The position numbers and the translations under genes are program-made. DNA of 26,526 nt from Lachnospiraceae bacterium (lineage in GTDB: Bacteria > Bacillota > Clostridia > Lachnospirales > Lachnospiraceae): positions 1 through 26,526 of the forward strand of contig DNUZ01000027.1 of the NCBI GenBank assembly GCA_003507655.1, read 5' to 3'. The number at the start of each line of letters is the position of its first letter. Within the stretch, counting starts at the first letter, position 1. This document shows positions 6,952-15,506 of the stretch, piece after piece. Below the pieces are notes generated by a model, which was given only the letters and a program-made list of their open reading frames with translations, was not told the DNA's origin and searched no databases.

Positions 6952-7323
6952 ATGGTAAAACAAGACTACCTTATGCGTCTCATTCATGAAATGGTACGCA
7001 CAATTATGAAACTGATTTTTAATATTGATGAAAAGACCGTAGACATAGAGCAGGAGTTAAAGGAAACATCAGACCTCTATGGACGGTTGCTGAAGTTGGC
7101 GGATGCGGGCAAAATAAATGAAGCGGAAAATCTGTTGTATGAGCAGTTAGAGAACGGGCAGGTAGAAGATTTGAAGGCAGCACTTGGGTTTTATGACCAC
7201 TTGAATGATTATACAGAAGAATTTTTGGAAAAAGCCGATTATTCAAGAGAGGAAATAAAGAGTGGTCTGGTCAGTGTTTTGAAAATGTATGGCTATGAAG
7301 GCATGACCGGATTGCTGATGTAA
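6952..7323 (+). CDS. DUF6483 family protein
   Basis: A 123-residue, mostly helical cytosolic protein beginning MVKQDYLMRLIHEMVR, which I recognise as the DUF6483 family of Clostridia. The function is unknown. The start at ATG 6952 is chosen over an upstream TTG at 6886 because of the strong AGGAGG site seven bases before it. Charged helical repeats (LLKLADAGKINEAENLL) look TPR-like. It stands alone between the tuf island and a secreted-protein gene. Confidence 0.8.
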   Translation: MVKQDYLMRLIHEMVRTIMKLIFNIDEKTVDIEQELKETSDLYGRLLKLADAGKINEAENLLYEQLENGQVEDLKAALGFYDHLNDYTEEFLEKADYSREEIKSGLVSVLKMYGYEGMTGLLM

Positions 7324-7422
7324 ACCGGGTGCAGAAACGAGGCAGGAATCCCGGCCTATCTTCTTGCAGAGCCAGAAAAAAAGTGCTAAGATAAAATAAA
7401 TAAAACGTAAGCAGGAAAGAAA

Positions 7423-8463
7423 ATGAAGCAATGGAAAACAAGACTGGCAATCTGCTTATGTTTATTACTGGCAGCACCGACAGTTATCAGTGCACTTCCG
7501 GTGAATAAATTAGAGGCAGAAGCTGCAAGTGGCACAAGTACGAATGTCTATGGATATTACACAGACATACAGGTAGAGCAGGGCATGACTTTCAACATGG
7601 GAGATTTGTTCCAGTATTCTCAGTATAAGAATAATAAAGAGATCAAGGGCGGATATCTCTCAGACCTCTCTAGTGGAGTATCCTATAAGAGCAGTAATAA
7701 AAATGTGATCACGGTCAGCTCTAAGGGTGACATTACCGTAAAGAAGACCGGTAAGGCAGTCATTACTACAAAGTACAAAGGAATTCCTGTTAGTACAACG
7801 ATCACAGCAGTAAAGAAAAACGGTCTGAAATCAAATAAATACAGCAGTCTGCGTTCAAAAGCAAAGAATGTTGCAAAAGTATATGGTAATGGTATTACAT
7901 CAAAGAACCGTTATAAATTAGCACAGGCAGTTATGACATGCCAGAATGCTCGTTGGGCTGTCACAGGGGAATATATCAGTCAGACAGGATTTGTTTCTTA
8001 TTACTCCGTACAGACCGGAAGTGCTCATCGTTTAGTTGCACCGGAAATGATAAAGGCAGCAAAGATCAGTTCAAAACTCAGTGAGTATGCCTATAACAAT
8101 AATCCGGTTGGAACAAAAGCAAGTAAGAACTTTAAGATTACAAGTGTGACTGCAAAGAAAAACCGTGAAACACTTACGATCAAAACAAATAAAAAACTAA
8201 ATGATACACAGGTATTTGCAATTAAGTATATCTATATCAATGACACCTATCTTCAGAATGATAAAAAAGCAGTGTTTAATGTATATGTCAAAGATACAAA
8301 GACAGGACATTACTATCGTGGTACAGCATATGCAAAACAGGGCAGCAATCAGATCAGCGTAAGAATGGATTACCTCAAGCTGAAATCAAATACAAAATAT
8401 CAGGTATATTACATGGTCAATGACAAAGGCTGGGCACAGGGAAAGACATTTACAGCAAAATAA
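7423..8463 (+). CDS. Secreted protein with a Big2-like domain
   Basis: A 346-residue exported protein. The signal peptide spans about residues 1-34 (basic KQWKTR, hydrophobic LAICLCLLLAA, likely cut near AEAAS). Residues about 65-130 resemble a bacterial Ig-like group 2 domain (SSNKNVITVSSKGDITVKKTG). A Lys/Asn/Tyr-rich region follows, and a final beta-rich segment (about 240-346, KNRETLTIKTNKKLNDTQ) suggests a second Ig-like fold. There is no sortase motif and no TM anchor at the C-terminus, so it is probably released or held to the wall by basic residues. ATG 7423 follows GCAGGAAAG. The specific function is unknown; it may belong to the cell surface together with the O-antigen-ligase-like gene that follows. 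Confidence 0.8.
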   Translation: MKQWKTRLAICLCLLLAAPTVISALPVNKLEAEAASGTSTNVYGYYTDIQVEQGMTFNMGDLFQYSQYKNNKEIKGGYLSDLSSGVSYKSSNKNVITVSSKGDITVKKTGKAVITTKYKGIPVSTTITAVKKNGLKSNKYSSLRSKAKNVAKVYGNGITSKNRYKLAQAVMTCQNARWAVTGEYISQTGFVSYYSVQTGSAHRLVAPEMIKAAKISSKLSEYAYNNNPVGTKASKNFKITSVTAKKNRETLTIKTNKKLNDTQVFAIKYIYINDTYLQNDKKAVFNVYVKDTKTGHYYRGTAYAKQGSNQISVRMDYLKLKSNTKYQVYYMVNDKGWAQGKTFTAK

Positions 8464-8475
8464 AATATAAGAAAA

Positions 8476-8499
8476 GGGGCTGTGTAAACAGCCTTTTTT
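8476..8499 (+). terminator. Terminator after the secreted protein gene
   Basis: GGCTGT and ACAGCC flank a 4-nt loop, extended by A/T pairs, and TTTTTT follows. It separates the secreted-protein gene from the next one, which starts only about 25 bp later. Confidence 0.8.
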
Positions 8500-8523
8500 C
8501 TATATACAGGCGTGGAAAAGAAG

Positions 8524-10269
8524 ATGAGTAAAAAGACAGGAACAAAAAAGAAACAAACCAAACACAAAGAAAAACAACAGGGATTTAACGATTTACTGAT
8601 ACCAATGTTACTGATCCTTTGTATTATGCCGTTTATTGTAAGACTGGCACTCTATTCCTGCGGATATGCAAAATATCCGTGGTATTCGGATGAGGATGTG
8701 ATTATGGATCTGTACAGTTATTACCGTTGTTATTTTTTTGAAGTAGTTGCAATTTTTACGGCGGCGGTACTGGCATTTCGGATCGGACTGTTTCCGGAAA
8801 ACAGAAAAAAAATGAAAATATTTATCCCGTTGGCAGTGTATGCGGGAATGATACTGCTTTCGACCCTGTTATCCGTAAATATGGGAGCGTCATTTACCGG
8901 AAATTTTTATCAGTTCCAGGGCGTACTGGTTCTGTTGGGATATCTGGTATTTTGTCTGTATGCCTATCAGGTAATGGAGCAGGAAAAAGACTATAAAACC
9001 ATCTGGTATGGGATCGTAGCAGTATTCATAGTCATGGCGGTGCTTGGAATATTTCAGATAGCAAAAAAAGATCTGTTGGATTTTGCATGGATGCAGCGGT
9101 TGGTGATGTCCAAAGAACAGTTTGCAGAGTATGGCGGCACGTTAGAGACTATTTTTAGCGGAAACAACGTGTTCTTAAGTCTGTATAATCCGAACTATGC
9201 AGGTGTATTTCTGACCATGTTCGCACCGGTTTTTGCAGTGATGTGCAGCAGTGAAAAAGAGAAAAAGAAGAAGATTTTCTACGGGATATTGTGTGCAGGA
9301 TGTCTGATCCTGATCTGGTTTACCTACTCCCGCTCCACATTTTTTGTATTGCTTGTGGCATTAGTCGTAGGATGTATCCTTTCTAAGGAGAAGATCGGGA
9401 AACTGATGAAATATATTTTGCCGGGAATCCTTATTTTAGCGGTAGTATTTGTAGGAATTGACAAAATCAATGATTTTCACTATCTGTCCAGATGGAAGGA
9501 AGATACACCAAAGACGAAGTTAGAGCGCATGATCACATCCAAAGACGGAGTGGAGCTTTGCTATGATGGAAAGGAATATCTCATCACCTTAGAGGATAAA
9601 AAAGCGAAAATTTACGATAAAAAAGGCAGAGAAACCGACATCAAAAAAGTGGAATATTCTGCGAAAATGGCAATAGCAGAGTATGACGAAGAAAAATACA
9701 TAGACGTATATCTCTGCAACCAGACATTTACGTTTGGAAAAAACAGCAAGGGGTATTATTACCGGACAGAGAACGGAAAAGAGACACAGCTTACCGACAT
9801 TCCAAAAGTCGATGCGGGCGGCAAAGAATATTTAGGTTCGGGACGAATTTATATTTGGAGTAGAACCCTGCCGATCTTAAAAAAATATATCGTTGCAGGA
9901 AGCGGACCGGATACATTTGCAGAAGTATTTTCACAGAACGACTATGTTGGAAAGGCAATTTATGCTAACAATCCGGCACGGGTGATTGAGAAACCGCATA
10001 ATGACTACCTGATGCAGTGGGTACAGAATGGCTTCTTAGCACTTGTGGCAATGATAGCATTTTATGTACTCCTGTTAAAAAAATGTGGAACGTTTTATTA
10101 CAAACGTGAGTTGTCAGATATGAAGACACGACTGGGACTGGGATGTTATCTGGGATGTATCTGTTATATGGCAGGCAGTCTGTTTAATGACAGTACACTG
10201 TATACAACACCGGTGTTCTGGATTTTTGCCGGAATCGCACTAGCGTCAGCATATGAGGTGGAAAAATAA
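8524..10269 (+). CDS. O-antigen-ligase-like (Wzy_C) polytopic membrane protein
   Basis: A 581-residue integral membrane protein with about 11-12 TM helices. A lysine-rich cytosolic tail opens it (KKTGTKKKQTKHKEKQQ). The Wzy_C/O-antigen-ligase signature is seen as YNPNYAGVFL, the Ser-rich YSRSTFF helix, and GSGPDTF...EKPHNDYLMQW near the end. This superfamily joins or transfers lipid-linked glycans on the outer face of the membrane; the substrate here is unknown. Unusually, about 110 residues (roughly 330-440, KDGVELCYDGKEYLITL...) form a soluble extracytoplasmic insert in the large loop. The start could be GTG 8512 or ATG 8524; neither has a strong ribosome site, and I prefer the ATG with GGAAAAG upstream. 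It is followed after 29 bp by the ABC-class ATPase gene. Confidence 0.8.
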   Translation: MSKKTGTKKKQTKHKEKQQGFNDLLIPMLLILCIMPFIVRLALYSCGYAKYPWYSDEDVIMDLYSYYRCYFFEVVAIFTAAVLAFRIGLFPENRKKMKIFIPLAVYAGMILLSTLLSVNMGASFTGNFYQFQGVLVLLGYLVFCLYAYQVMEQEKDYKTIWYGIVAVFIVMAVLGIFQIAKKDLLDFAWMQRLVMSKEQFAEYGGTLETIFSGNNVFLSLYNPNYAGVFLTMFAPVFAVMCSSEKEKKKKIFYGILCAGCLILIWFTYSRSTFFVLLVALVVGCILSKEKIGKLMKYILPGILILAVVFVGIDKINDFHYLSRWKEDTPKTKLERMITSKDGVELCYDGKEYLITLEDKKAKIYDKKGRETDIKKVEYSAKMAIAEYDEEKYIDVYLCNQTFTFGKNSKGYYYRTENGKETQLTDIPKVDAGGKEYLGSGRIYIWSRTLPILKKYIVAGSGPDTFAEVFSQNDYVGKAIYANNPARVIEKPHNDYLMQWVQNGFLALVAMIAFYVLLLKKCGTFYYKRELSDMKTRLGLGCYLGCICYMAGSLFNDSTLYTTPVFWIFAGIALASAYEVEK

Positions 10270-10298
10270 AACCAAGAATCAAACAAGGGGATATCAGC

Positions 10299-12005
10299 AT
10301 GAAGACTTCGGAAGAATTACGCAATCTGTTAAACAGGATCGACCATAAAGGTTATCCGGCATACAAAGATACAAAAGGGCAGTATCAGTTTGGAACCTAT
10401 GTGCTGTCCATTGACCATGTGCAGGGAGATCCGTTTGCGTCTCCTTCCAAGGTCAGTGTTCACATCGACGGAAAACAGGCGGGATTTGATGTCTGTTTGT
10501 ATGACATAACCTTCAAACGGATTGCACTGCAGGATCATCTGTTACGAAAAATTGCGACAAATATCAGGGAATATTCCTTTAAGGCAAAGGGTTCCGGGAA
10601 GAGCGGACTGATTTCTGTTACCCGGCCGGGACAGGAAATCTTAAATCGCAGTGCATGTGTCATTCAGCCGAAAAACGGAGATCTGGTGGTACGGATGGAG
10701 ATTGGATTTCCGGCAAACGGAAGAACCATCAATGCGAGAGAATTAGAAAAGATTTTATTCGATTTCCTGCCGGCATGCATCAAAAAGACAATGTATCAAA
10801 GATCATACCGGAAAGAAGAGTTAGAGCAGGTGGTAGATCTTGCCGTAGATCAGAATTATATCCGGGAAGAACTGAAAAACAGAGATCTGGTGGCGTTTGT
10901 AGCCAATGGAGCAATTCTTCCGAGAAAATCCGGAGTTTCCATGCAGCCGATGAAAGATGCCGTTTCCTTTGAGTCACCACAATCCATGGAAGTGACGATG
11001 GAACTGCCACATCATGGAGCTGTCAAAGGAATGGGGCTCAAAAAAGGAATTACCCTGATCGTCGGGGGAGGATATCATGGAAAGTCCACGCTCTTAAAGG
11101 CATTGGAGTCGGGGGTATATAACCATATTGCCGGGGATGGACGGGAATATGTAATTACGGATGACAGTGCGGTCAAACTGCGGGCAGAAGATGGACGGAG
11201 TATTCAAAAAGCAGATATTTCCATGTTTATTCAGAATCTTCCGAATGGAAAAAATACAACGGAATTTTATACGGAGGATGCCAGTGGAAGCACTTCGCAG
11301 GCGGCAAATACCGTAGAAGCAATGGAGGCGGGATCAACCCTGTTTTTGATCGATGAAGACACCAGCGCTACGAATTTTATGATCCGGGATGAACTGATGC
11401 AACGAGTGGTCAATCGGGAAGAAGAGCCGATCATCCCATTTATTGACCGTGTAAGCGAACTCTATGAAAGAGAGGGGATTTCCACGATTTTAGTCGCCGG
11501 AAGTTCCGGCTCCTATTTTCACAAGGCAGATACGGTGATTCAGATGAAACAATATCTTCCGGTGGAAATTACGGATTTTGCAAAAAAAGAGGCAGAGCAG
11601 TTTCCATTGGTATTAGAGCATATTGCAGAGGCAAAGCTGCCATCGTTTGAACGGATTGTGAAGCGGGACGTTGCTTTTCAAAAAGAGAATCGCATCAAAA
11701 TGAAGGCATTGGGAAAAGAAGCAGTTTCCGTTAATCGTGAAGAGGTGGATCTGCGTCTGGTCGAACAACTTACAGACCATGAACAGTTAGAAGCGTTAGT
11801 GCAGATCTTAAAATATATGAAGCTGCATATGTTTGACGGAAAACGCACACTGCAGGAAGCTGTGGAGGAATTGTATACAGCCATACAGGAAAAAGAATTT
11901 GCAGCATTTTGCACAGGAAGCATATCGGGAAATCTCGCACTACCGAGAAAACAGGAAATCTATGCGGTGTTAAACCGCTGTAGAGGATTGTTAAAGATCG
12001 AATAA
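10299..12005 (+). CDS. ABC-class P-loop ATPase (ABC_ATPase family)
   Basis: A 568-residue cytosolic protein of the predicted ABC-class ATPase family (PF09818-like, from memory). Walker A is GGGYHGKST (256-264, Lys262). Walker B is FLIDEDTSATNF (Asp352, Glu353). Ahead of it lies the family N-terminal domain with SIDHVQGDPFASPS. There is no TM segment and no separate permease, so it is not a transporter subunit. The family's role is not established; some members have been linked to RNA or nucleotide metabolism, which I cannot confirm here. ATG 10299 follows AAGGGGATATC. It is probably cotranscribed with the upstream membrane protein. Confidence 0.88.
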   Translation: MKTSEELRNLLNRIDHKGYPAYKDTKGQYQFGTYVLSIDHVQGDPFASPSKVSVHIDGKQAGFDVCLYDITFKRIALQDHLLRKIATNIREYSFKAKGSGKSGLISVTRPGQEILNRSACVIQPKNGDLVVRMEIGFPANGRTINARELEKILFDFLPACIKKTMYQRSYRKEELEQVVDLAVDQNYIREELKNRDLVAFVANGAILPRKSGVSMQPMKDAVSFESPQSMEVTMELPHHGAVKGMGLKKGITLIVGGGYHGKSTLLKALESGVYNHIAGDGREYVITDDSAVKLRAEDGRSIQKADISMFIQNLPNGKNTTEFYTEDASGSTSQAANTVEAMEAGSTLFLIDEDTSATNFMIRDELMQRVVNREEEPIIPFIDRVSELYEREGISTILVAGSSGSYFHKADTVIQMKQYLPVEITDFAKKEAEQFPLVLEHIAEAKLPSFERIVKRDVAFQKENRIKMKALGKEAVSVNREEVDLRLVEQLTDHEQLEALVQILKYMKLHMFDGKRTLQEAVEELYTAIQEKEFAAFCTGSISGNLALPRKQEIYAVLNRCRGLLKIE

Positions 12006-12245
12006 GAATCATATGAACATAGGTAAGATTATATTAGGAATTCAGGTGAAGAAATTTTGAAACCAAAAGTAAAAGCGCAAAAGTTGGATATACACGGTAT
12101 TTCCGAAAAGCAGAACGTTTTCCACAATTATGATGGCGTATCTGCTCAGTCTGTCCATTACGGCAGTGCTGATGTTTATTGCACTGCTATGGTACCGACC
12201 GTCGAAAAAATATGCGGCTGGTAAGGCATAGTTAGAAAAATGTGT

Positions 12246-12257
12246 TATAATGCCCTT
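12246..12257 (+). promoter_or_regulatory. -10 element placed for a leaderless mRNA
   Basis: A perfect TATAAT (12246-12251) ends six bases before the preferred ATG of the PrdX-like gene at 12258, so transcription would start at or within a base of the start codon. No Shine-Dalgarno sequence lies between. The -35 region has no good hexamer. Confidence 0.4.
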
Positions 12258-12746
12258 ATGAATAAACAGGAAATTTACAATTATTTAAAAGAACAAAACA
12301 TCTGGCACGAGGTGACAGAACACAAAGCAGTATTTAATATGGAGGAGCTTGCCGAGGTGGATATTCCGTACCCGGAGGCTGATGCAAAGAATCTTTTTGT
12401 ACGCGATGACAAGAAAAGAAATTACTATCTGATCACAGTGAAGGGAGATAAAAGGGTAGATTTAAAAGAGTTCAGAAAGAAAAATAACACGCGTCCTTTG
12501 CGTTTTGCATCTGAAAATGACTTAATGGACATCCTGGGACTGATACCGGGGGCGGTAACACCGCTTGGAATCCTGAATGATGAAGAGAGAAAAGTGCAAG
12601 TGTTTTTAGACAGAGAGTTTTTAGAAGGACGAAAGCTGATCGGAGTCCATCCAAATGAGAATACGGCAACCGTCTGGTTAAAGACAGAGGATTTGCTCGA
12701 TATTATAAAAGAACATGGCAACCTGGTACAGGTTTTAGAACTTTAG
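12258..12746 (+). CDS. PrdX/YbaK-fold aminoacyl-tRNA deacylase
   Basis: A 162-residue protein of the YbaK/ProX (PrdX) superfamily, free-standing editing enzymes that hydrolyse mischarged tRNA such as Ala-tRNA(Pro). Family signatures are LFVRDDKKRNYYLITVKGD with the conserved lysine, and GLIPGAVTPLGILND. The start MNKQEIYNYLKEQ fits the family better than the upstream ATG at 12240, whose extra residues (CYNAL) are encoded by the promoter -10 box. No ribosome site precedes 12258, which suggests leaderless initiation. A second YbaK-fold gene lies at 21896. The 230 bp before this gene hold no gene I can support, only a 33-codon hydrophobic frame at 12130-12231. Confidence 0.88.
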   Translation: MNKQEIYNYLKEQNIWHEVTEHKAVFNMEELAEVDIPYPEADAKNLFVRDDKKRNYYLITVKGDKRVDLKEFRKKNNTRPLRFASENDLMDILGLIPGAVTPLGILNDEERKVQVFLDREFLEGRKLIGVHPNENTATVWLKTEDLLDIIKEHGNLVQVLEL

Positions 12747-12780
12747 TTAAAAGAAGATTTGATTTTTGAGGTATAAAAAG

Positions 12781-13278
12781 ATGAGCCACGATGGCATTGA
12801 AAAAGCAAAATTAGAGGATTTGCCGAGGATACTTCAGATCTATGCATCTGCCCGGAAATTTATGAAGCAGTCAGGAAATCCCCGGCAGTGGGGAGACAGT
12901 TTTCCGCCGGAAGATCTGCTGGCAAAGGATATCGAAAAAGAACAGCTTTACGTTGTAAAAGATGATACCGGTATTCATGGAGTGTTTGCTTTTATCATTG
13001 GAAAAGAGCCGACTTATGAAAAGATAGAACAAGGAGCATGGATTTCTGATACAGAGTATGGAACACTGCATCGTGTTGCCGGAGATGGAACAGTACATGG
13101 TATCTTTGATAAGATCGTAGATTTTTGCGGACGGAAAATAGAACATCTGAGAGTAGATACGCATGAACAGAATCGGATTATGCAGCACCTCATCAGCAGA
13201 AATGGATTCCAAAAGTGTGGGATCATACATGTTTTAGATGGAACACCCCGAATTGCTTATGAGAGGCTAAAAGAATAA
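12781..13278 (+). CDS. GNAT family N-acetyltransferase
   Basis: A 165-residue GCN5-related acetyltransferase, a single cytosolic domain. It begins IEKAKLEDLPRILQIYASARKFM, a common GNAT beta1-alpha1, continues with a strand-rich core (YVVKDDTGIHGVFAFIIG), and ends with HEQNRIMQHLISRNGFQKCG, the usual acetyl-CoA-proximal helix followed by N-G-F-x-x-x-G. The canonical R/Q-x-x-G-x-G/A loop is degenerate (HRVAGDGTVHG). The substrate is unknown. ATG 12781 has TGAGGT eight bases upstream and is preferred over a TTG at 12766. Its stop overlaps the MATE start by one base, so the two are translationally coupled. Confidence 0.85.
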   Translation: MSHDGIEKAKLEDLPRILQIYASARKFMKQSGNPRQWGDSFPPEDLLAKDIEKEQLYVVKDDTGIHGVFAFIIGKEPTYEKIEQGAWISDTEYGTLHRVAGDGTVHGIFDKIVDFCGRKIEHLRVDTHEQNRIMQHLISRNGFQKCGIIHVLDGTPRIAYERLKE

Positions 13279-14687
13279 TGTTACATATACAAAAACCACA
13301 GCAGGATATTACGGTGCAGTTAGAACAGGGAAAAATCCTTCCACTGGTATTCCGTCTTACAATACCTGCTGTTATTGCGCAATTAATTACATTTTTATAT
13401 AACATCGTAGACAGAATGTACGTTGCCAGAATTGATGGCTCCGGAATGGATGCATTGGCAGCGTTGGGAATCGTTTTACCGATTACACTGATTATTCAGG
13501 CATTTGCAAATCTCGTTGGACTTGGCGGTTCTCCGCGAGCCGGTATCAAACTGGGTGAAGATAATTGTAAGGAAGCCAATCGCATTTTTAATACGGCATT
13601 TTTCATGTTGCTGGTGCTTGGAATCTTGATTGGCATGGTTACTTTTCTGTTTTCTAAACAGATCGTGCTGCTCTTTGGATGTCCACCCAGTGCTGTCGGA
13701 TTTGCTACTGCCTATTTGAAAATTTATTCCTGTGGTACGCTTTTTGTCATGCTGGCACAGGGATTGAATCCGTTTATACTGACACAGGGATATTCATTTA
13801 TTGCAATGAGTGCTGTTTTAATCGGTGCAGTCATCAATATTGTATTGGACCCAATTTTTATTTTTACTTTACGGATGGGAGTTCGTGGCTCCGGTCTGGC
13901 AACAATTTTCTCGCAGTTTTGTTCCTGCATCTGTATTATTTGCTTTTTCTTCTCTAAGAAAAGTCTGTTTCATTTTTCTGTTAAGGATATGCAGATTTCT
14001 TTTGCAAGAATTGCCAATATTGTGTCACTTGGTTTTACTCCGTTTATTATGACACTGACAGAATGTGCCATCCAGATTGTTTTTAATATCAATCTTAATC
14101 GTGCTACGGGAGGAAATAAGGATTATACGGCTGCATTGACGGTTATGCTCAGTGCATTACAACTGATTTCTCTGCCGTTAAACGGTCTTGGGAATGGAAT
14201 GCAACCGTTTGTCAGTTACAATTACGGAAAGGGAAATGCAGAGCGATTAAAGCAGGGCATCCAATATGTGACGGTAATTGCCTTTATTTTTGCGGTATCC
14301 ATCTGGTCGGTTTCGCTTGCGGTTCCCCAGATGTATGCACATATATTTTCGTCCAGTGAATCAGTTACGGGTATTGTGAAACATTATACGCCGTTTTTTT
14401 TGATGGGTTCCATTATGTTTTTTGTACAGATGACCCTGCAAAATATCAATGTTGCTCTCGGTCAGGCAAAATCTGCCCTGTTACTTGCGGTCATCCGGAA
14501 AGTTATTATTTTGATTCCACTCTGTTTTGTGCTGACGCATTTTCTGGGCTTTAAGGGTGTATACATGTCCGAGGGAATTGCCGATCTTGTGGCGGGAATC
14601 ATTACTGCGATAGTAATATTGAAGACATTTCCAAAAATCTTTCGGGAGCGTGAGATAGAGGTAAAAGAGAAGATGCAAATAAGGTGA
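13278..14687 (+). CDS. MATE family efflux transporter
   Basis: A 469-residue integral membrane protein with 12 predicted TM helices in two homologous halves, typical of the multidrug and toxic compound extrusion family (Na+ or H+ antiport). Family marks: MARLTIPAVIAQL-like opening (LVFRLTIPAVIAQLI), YNIVDRMYVARID, GLGGSPRAGIKLGE, NIVLDPIFIF and GNGMQPFVSYNYGKGN. The length is normal. It begins on the last base of the GNAT stop codon (TAATG), so the pair is cotranscribed. The substrate cannot be inferred. Confidence 0.93.
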   Translation: MLHIQKPQQDITVQLEQGKILPLVFRLTIPAVIAQLITFLYNIVDRMYVARIDGSGMDALAALGIVLPITLIIQAFANLVGLGGSPRAGIKLGEDNCKEANRIFNTAFFMLLVLGILIGMVTFLFSKQIVLLFGCPPSAVGFATAYLKIYSCGTLFVMLAQGLNPFILTQGYSFIAMSAVLIGAVINIVLDPIFIFTLRMGVRGSGLATIFSQFCSCICIICFFFSKKSLFHFSVKDMQISFARIANIVSLGFTPFIMTLTECAIQIVFNINLNRATGGNKDYTAALTVMLSALQLISLPLNGLGNGMQPFVSYNYGKGNAERLKQGIQYVTVIAFIFAVSIWSVSLAVPQMYAHIFSSSESVTGIVKHYTPFFLMGSIMFFVQMTLQNINVALGQAKSALLLAVIRKVIILIPLCFVLTHFLGFKGVYMSEGIADLVAGIITAIVILKTFPKIFREREIEVKEKMQIR

Positions 14688-14734
14688 AATATAAGAGTAG
14701 GATAGACGGAGATATGGTATGAAAAATCATTACA

Positions 14735-14984
14735 TCACATCATTTGTACAAAGTCTGAAGCAGTTACAATTTTAGGATATTGCAAACCGGATTCCAGAAA
14801 ATCTTTATCCCCTGTCAGCAAAATATCAGCATTGGCATAAATGGCAGCCCGAAGAATGGGACGGTCATTCACATACCAACCCATGATTCGGATAGCTTAC
14901 AGCTTTGGTAAAGGCTTGGTAAGGAGTTCCCTTATGATTTAATGCGGCAGAAATTAGAATATTAGTATCAATTAGAACGTTCAT
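14735..14984 (-). pseudogene. PIN-domain toxin with internal deletion
   Basis: From ATG 14984 the minus strand encodes MNVLIDTNILISAALNHKGT, the start of a PIN-domain RNase with its first acidic residue. After GLVCE the frame stops (TGA 14865-14867). Shifted by one frame, the C-terminal part follows at once (VNDRPILRAAIYANADILLTGDKDFLE), ending at TGA 14735. About 60 central residues expected in PIN toxins of this kind are missing, so a deletion joined the two ends out of frame. Its ATG overlaps the antitoxin stop codon (TAATG), the standard toxin-antitoxin layout. It cannot make an active nuclease. Confidence 0.85.
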
Positions 14985-15256
14985 TAAACCTCACTTTCTG
15001 CGCGTACTTCTTTTACTAAGTCCATGACTGCATCCTCGGATGTGAGTTCTGCTTTTGCTGCTTCTCCGGTCATCTGTGCCTGGAGCATCTGCATTGCATA
15101 GACTGCGGAATTGATTAGACGGACATTTCCGTTTTCGACAACAAAAGTAACTCTGTCGCCATTTGAAACCCCCAGAATTTCTCGGATATCTTTTGGAATA
15201 GTGATTTGTCCTTTTGACATGACCTTAGCGCTATCTATAAATGTATTAGTTGCCAT
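14984..15256 (-). CDS. AbrB/MazE-type antitoxin (orphaned)
   Basis: A 90-residue protein with an N-terminal AbrB/SpoVT swapped-hairpin DNA-binding domain: AKVMSKGQITIPKDIREILG and GDRVTFVVENG. The C-terminal tail (ELTSEDAVMDLVKEV) is the type that wraps and neutralises a PIN toxin. GGAGGTGTT precedes the ATG, and a near-consensus promoter lies at 15306-15334. Antitoxins of this kind also repress their own promoter. It is intact although the partner toxin is destroyed, so it may persist as a regulator, as protection against a related toxin, or as a recent leftover. Confidence 0.9.
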   Translation of the reverse strand: MATNTFIDSAKVMSKGQITIPKDIREILGVSNGDRVTFVVENGNVRLINSAVYAMQMLQAQMTGEAAKAELTSEDAVMDLVKEVRAESEV

Positions 15257-15305
15257 TAAAACACCTCCATTTTTAAGTATGAAAAGTAGGGAAATTCGTA
15301 CTTAT

Positions 15306-15334
15306 ATTATATGCTGTATCTTTATAATTATCAA
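15306..15334 (-). promoter_or_regulatory. Promoter of the antitoxin operon
   Basis: On the minus strand TTGATA (15334-15329) and TATAAT (15311-15306) are 17 bp apart. The start of transcription would be about 15299, giving a leader of about 40 bases to the antitoxin ATG. Confidence 0.75.
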
Positions 15335-15417
15335 CTATTTTTACAGCATTATATGAAATTTTATATTTTTTTTATAATAGTATTTGTAAAAATATGAAGC
15401 ATGTTCGTAATTTTAGT

Positions 15418-15461
15418 TCAAAAACAAAAGCGGATAGATCCAACACAGGTCCATCCGCTTT
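15418..15461 (-). terminator. Terminator of the rubrerythrin gene
   Basis: AAAGCGGAT and ATCCGCTTT flank a 17-nt loop; on the minus strand the stem is followed by TTTGTTTTT. It lies 46 bp after the rubrerythrin stop. Confidence 0.85.
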
Positions 15462-15506
15462 AAAATTCATATATTTAAGTTGCTCGCTAGCGATTGTATG
15501 TCTATC

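Noticed and set aside
10655..10972. 105-codon plus-strand frame inside the ABC-class ATPase gene
   Set aside because: It lies fully inside a well-supported gene in another frame, is Arg/Ser-rich and has no ribosome site.
12130..12231. 33-codon hydrophobic frame (MMAYLLSLSITAVLMFIALL) before the PrdX-like gene
   Set aside because: It has no ribosome site or recognisable family. It could be a small membrane protein but the evidence is too thin.
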